From Apostichopus japonicus (taxonomy: Eukaryota > Echinodermata > Holothuroidea > Aspidochirotida > Stichopodidae), in assembly GCF_037975245.1 (NCBI RefSeq), contig NC_092579.1, positions 16,640,178 to 16,704,177 of the forward strand: DNA of 64,000 bases, in the 5' to 3' direction. A model generated the notes under the pieces. The model saw only the letters and a list, made by a program, of their open reading frames with translations. It had not been told where the DNA came from and made no database searches. The first letter of the stretch is position 1. Each line of letters opens with the position of its first letter. This document shows, piece after piece, positions 61,433 through 64,000 of this stretch. Position numbers and translations under genes: made by a program.

Positions 61433-63413
61433 TCACTCGTCAACTGTTTGTGGTGTAGTCCGAGATTTTCGCCCTCCCTCACAATCAGATGCATCCTTCA
61501 GAAATCTCACCACCGCCGCCTGAATATCAGTTGAAGTCGATTGTGCAGTTCCTCCGTACAGCTTCTGTTAATACAAAACACATTACACAAAACATTACAT
61601 AAAAGACTGCATTCTACACAAGCAATAAAATGAAGCCAATAATGGGTTACCCGATACTCATAGCTAGAACAGTTATTACTGTTCATGTTCCACAACCATG
61701 CATCAGTTACTACTGTACTGTGCTCGTAACACAGTAACATGTGTTACAGGTGGCACGTGGCAAGTTTTTTGTAAATGCAAATTTAAAAAAAAAAAATAAT
61801 TTTAAATTATAAAATTTTAAACATTAAAATTACTGCAAATTTTCACCTGTCTGACTCTTAGTTCAACGTGTCACAGCTTTTTGATAATTACTGTGCCAAC
61901 TGTAACACTAGCTATGAGTATCGGCTGGGGTCTCACATTTGGTTAAACTACATTATTCACATTTTCACACATTTACCATTTTTTCAGTGATATACGAAAT
62001 ATTTCCTTTGCCTTTGACAGTCACCTTCTTTCATTTTATACTGAACACATGCATTACTGTTGCAAATCCAGGTCCCATCAATTGTGAAAGAAAGTGACAA
62101 TGGACTGGTCAATAAAATCATATGGTGAATTAACTTTAAAATCAATGCTGAATGCTGCTTTTCAACTGCATCTGAAACAACACATCTTACATCAACATAT
62201 ATTTGTAGTAACTTTTTTAAATGACCAGAATTCAATGTATATTAAAGCAAGAATTCTCGTTGAAGGGGTGTTGCATTGAAAGGTTGGCCGATCCATGAGT
62301 CAAATGCACAACCCCTTCCCCACAACTCGAGGTTCTCTTCACTGTTGCTGAAAACAAAAATGACACTTATAAACTCACTTTCAATTATGTATTTCATACA
62401 TGTAGCTTCGCAAAGGCTGTTTTCCCAGTGGTACATGTCCAGTTCAGTGTGGTAGCAACTGCATTTGCCAATACATCACCCAGGATTCTTTAAACGCACT
62501 CCTTCAACGTGTTGCCACCAAGAATTGATAGTCTTTTCTTCTTGAAACAACAAAAAGAAAGAAAAGTTAATCAGAAACCATTCAATAATTATTATACAAA
62601 CAGAAATATTCAAGTAATTCTATTTCATCCCACACTTTGTCATCTTTTGCTAATTTCTTATCAATATTTTAAGAGGAACTAGCAATGCAGTGCTGCAATG
62701 TTCCTTTCTGAGTCCAGTCAAAAACAAGATTGATTTAACAGCCCACTTTTGTAGAATGCACCGCAATGTAAAATCATTTCTGGCCAAACTCTTGTTACCT
62801 AAATGCTTTCATGTCTGTTACTACCTTAGAGTCTTAATTGTCTCCCAGGAAATGGAAATTAGCCCCTCAGGAAATATTTTATTTTGTACAGACCACTGAC
62901 ACAATAAAACCTGACTTGGCTTCAAATTTATAATGATAAACTAACATTACACTCTGGAAAACTGTTTTCTGATTACTTTCCTTACACTTTTAAACTGACT
63001 TACCAAATATCTTTCCAAAGCCTTGTTTGTTTCAATAGAGTCATCCAGGTTATTAAATTCCTCCAAAGATCCCACAGGAATAGTAATGCGCTGGCTTCTA
63101 ACTTAGTTCCTGAAAATCCTGATCTGGAAAAATTGATAAATTGTGATTAAATCTGCTGACTCCATCTTCCTCAAAAAACAACAACAACAGCATACTTTGG
63201 TGTTTGCATACTGCAAATTAAAGTTAACAGTAAATAAGTTCACAACAACATATTGTGCAGGAGAGGAATGGCTATCTGTCGCTCCTTTATATACTTAGAA
63301 TCCTTTCACTATTAACTTCAACTGTGTCATCATGCAGCTCGAAGTTGTTATCATTATTGCATGTTTCTTGTAAAATAGTATTGACATGCCCATCAACCTC
63401 ATTTTGTATTTTC
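61433..63413 (-). pseudogene. DUF4806-type gene, 3' part, with one in-frame stop
   Basis: Four exons join in phase on the minus strand: 63295-63413 (acidic, Asn/Asp/Glu-rich), 63004-63101, 62400-62540 and 61433-61564 ending in TGA. Together they give the pattern I know from DUF4806 proteins of invertebrates: a PVGSLEEFNNLDDSIETNK segment, LSILGGNTLKECV followed by RILGDVLANAV, NWTCTTGKTAFAKL and the end FLKDASDCEGGRKSR. Exon 62400-62540 has an in-frame TAA at 62490-62492, between ECV and RIL, where a Lys or similar codon would be expected. It is therefore either a pseudogene, a null allele or an assembly error. Upstream exons were not resolved before the window edge. DUF4806 has no established biochemical function. 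Confidence 0.7.
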
Positions 63414-64000
63414 CTTGTTTAGTTCGCCAGGGATTTCACATCAGTCATTTTTTTCCCTGTTAATCTACTGCAAAAAAGAACCAAAAACAACAACCTCTCT
63501 TCATTCTGTATCCATTACTTACAATGGGCATCACCCCTTCAATTATTATTATTTTTTTGGGAGAACTTTCTACAGTGTCCCTATATAAGGTCAAATTTAC
63601 ATCATCAAATACAGACAAATCATGTTATTTGTTACTTTGTCTGCAGAGCTTTTCAAACAGAATAACAACTGGTAATTACCCTCCTGCTTGCCCAAAGTTG
63701 TATCTACTTTCATTGCCATTTAATTCACCTGGGAATACAATAGAGGGGCAAATTGAACCTAAACTACCTCCACTAACTATGCTTTCAATGATTTATTGCC
63801 AAGGAATTTAAACAATTCTCCCCACAACACTGTAAACTTTTAACCCTTTAAAGTAACTTTCCATAGAGTTAAATAGTGGCATGCAATACAGACATAGCAT
63901 AGAGGCAGTTCAGCTATTGGGCAAATAAACTTTACTTTAAGTGAGGATCACTTCAATGTAGGCAGTTATTTTCTTGGAAATCATGCGCAGAATGATTCAC
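63414..64000. other. Right edge, probable upstream part of the DUF4806-type gene
   Basis: No exon could be supported, though the exon at 63295-63413 begins in mid-codon, so more coding sequence must lie upstream on the minus strand. A donor-like GTAAGT (minus strand) occurs at about 63520. Confidence 0.3.

Overview
The window looks like nuclear DNA from an invertebrate deuterostome. It is AT-rich, its genes are split by many short introns with GT-AG sites, it has long G/C homopolymer runs, and it is dense in small non-autonomous DNA transposons. The repeated TAGGCCTA flavour and the gene content suggest an echinoderm, possibly a sea cucumber, but that is inference. No bacterial, organellar or viral gene cluster was seen.

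Two conserved genes could be rebuilt exon by exon with consistent splice phases, both on the minus strand. UQCRC2 (11848-19174; 12 coding exons, 458 aa) is the core-2 subunit of respiratory complex III. HEXD, hexosaminidase D (45611-55796; 13 coding exons, 472 aa), is a GH20 glycosidase. At the right edge (61433-63413, minus) lies a DUF4806-type gene whose four phase-compatible exons contain one in-frame stop.

The rest of the coding content is small, intronless and unfamiliar. A tandem pair of two-membrane-span PPxY proteins (2847-3590 and 6126-6830, minus) shares its first four residues and its C-terminal FTYS. Two small basic proteins 12 kb apart in opposite orientation (23381-23704 minus and 35367-35699 plus) share a roughly 33-residue C-terminal signature, and each has a TATA-like element just upstream. 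Two single-span microproteins of 46 and 47 aa (40624 and 41329, plus) sit 0.56 kb apart. These three pairs are the best candidates for undescribed biology.

Mobile DNA: three intact hAT-like MITE families were identified by terminal inverted repeats plus 8-bp target duplications (8153-8502; 32910-33477 and 58728-59284; 33611-34247). There is also a 173-bp foldback element with a 6-bp duplication in a HEXD intron, a ~580-bp long-arm inverted repeat (43135-43714), a tRNA-derived SINE in UQCRC2 intron 1, and a ~3.75-kb unit (27641-31411) bounded by arrays of TTAGTC/GACTAA motifs. Local duplications include a decayed copy of UQCRC2 exon 10, a duplicated HEXD exon-9 acceptor, a 44-bp GC-rich minisatellite (60440-61080), and six CAGG...CCTG hairpin modules (36647-37491) downstream of one of the small intronless genes.
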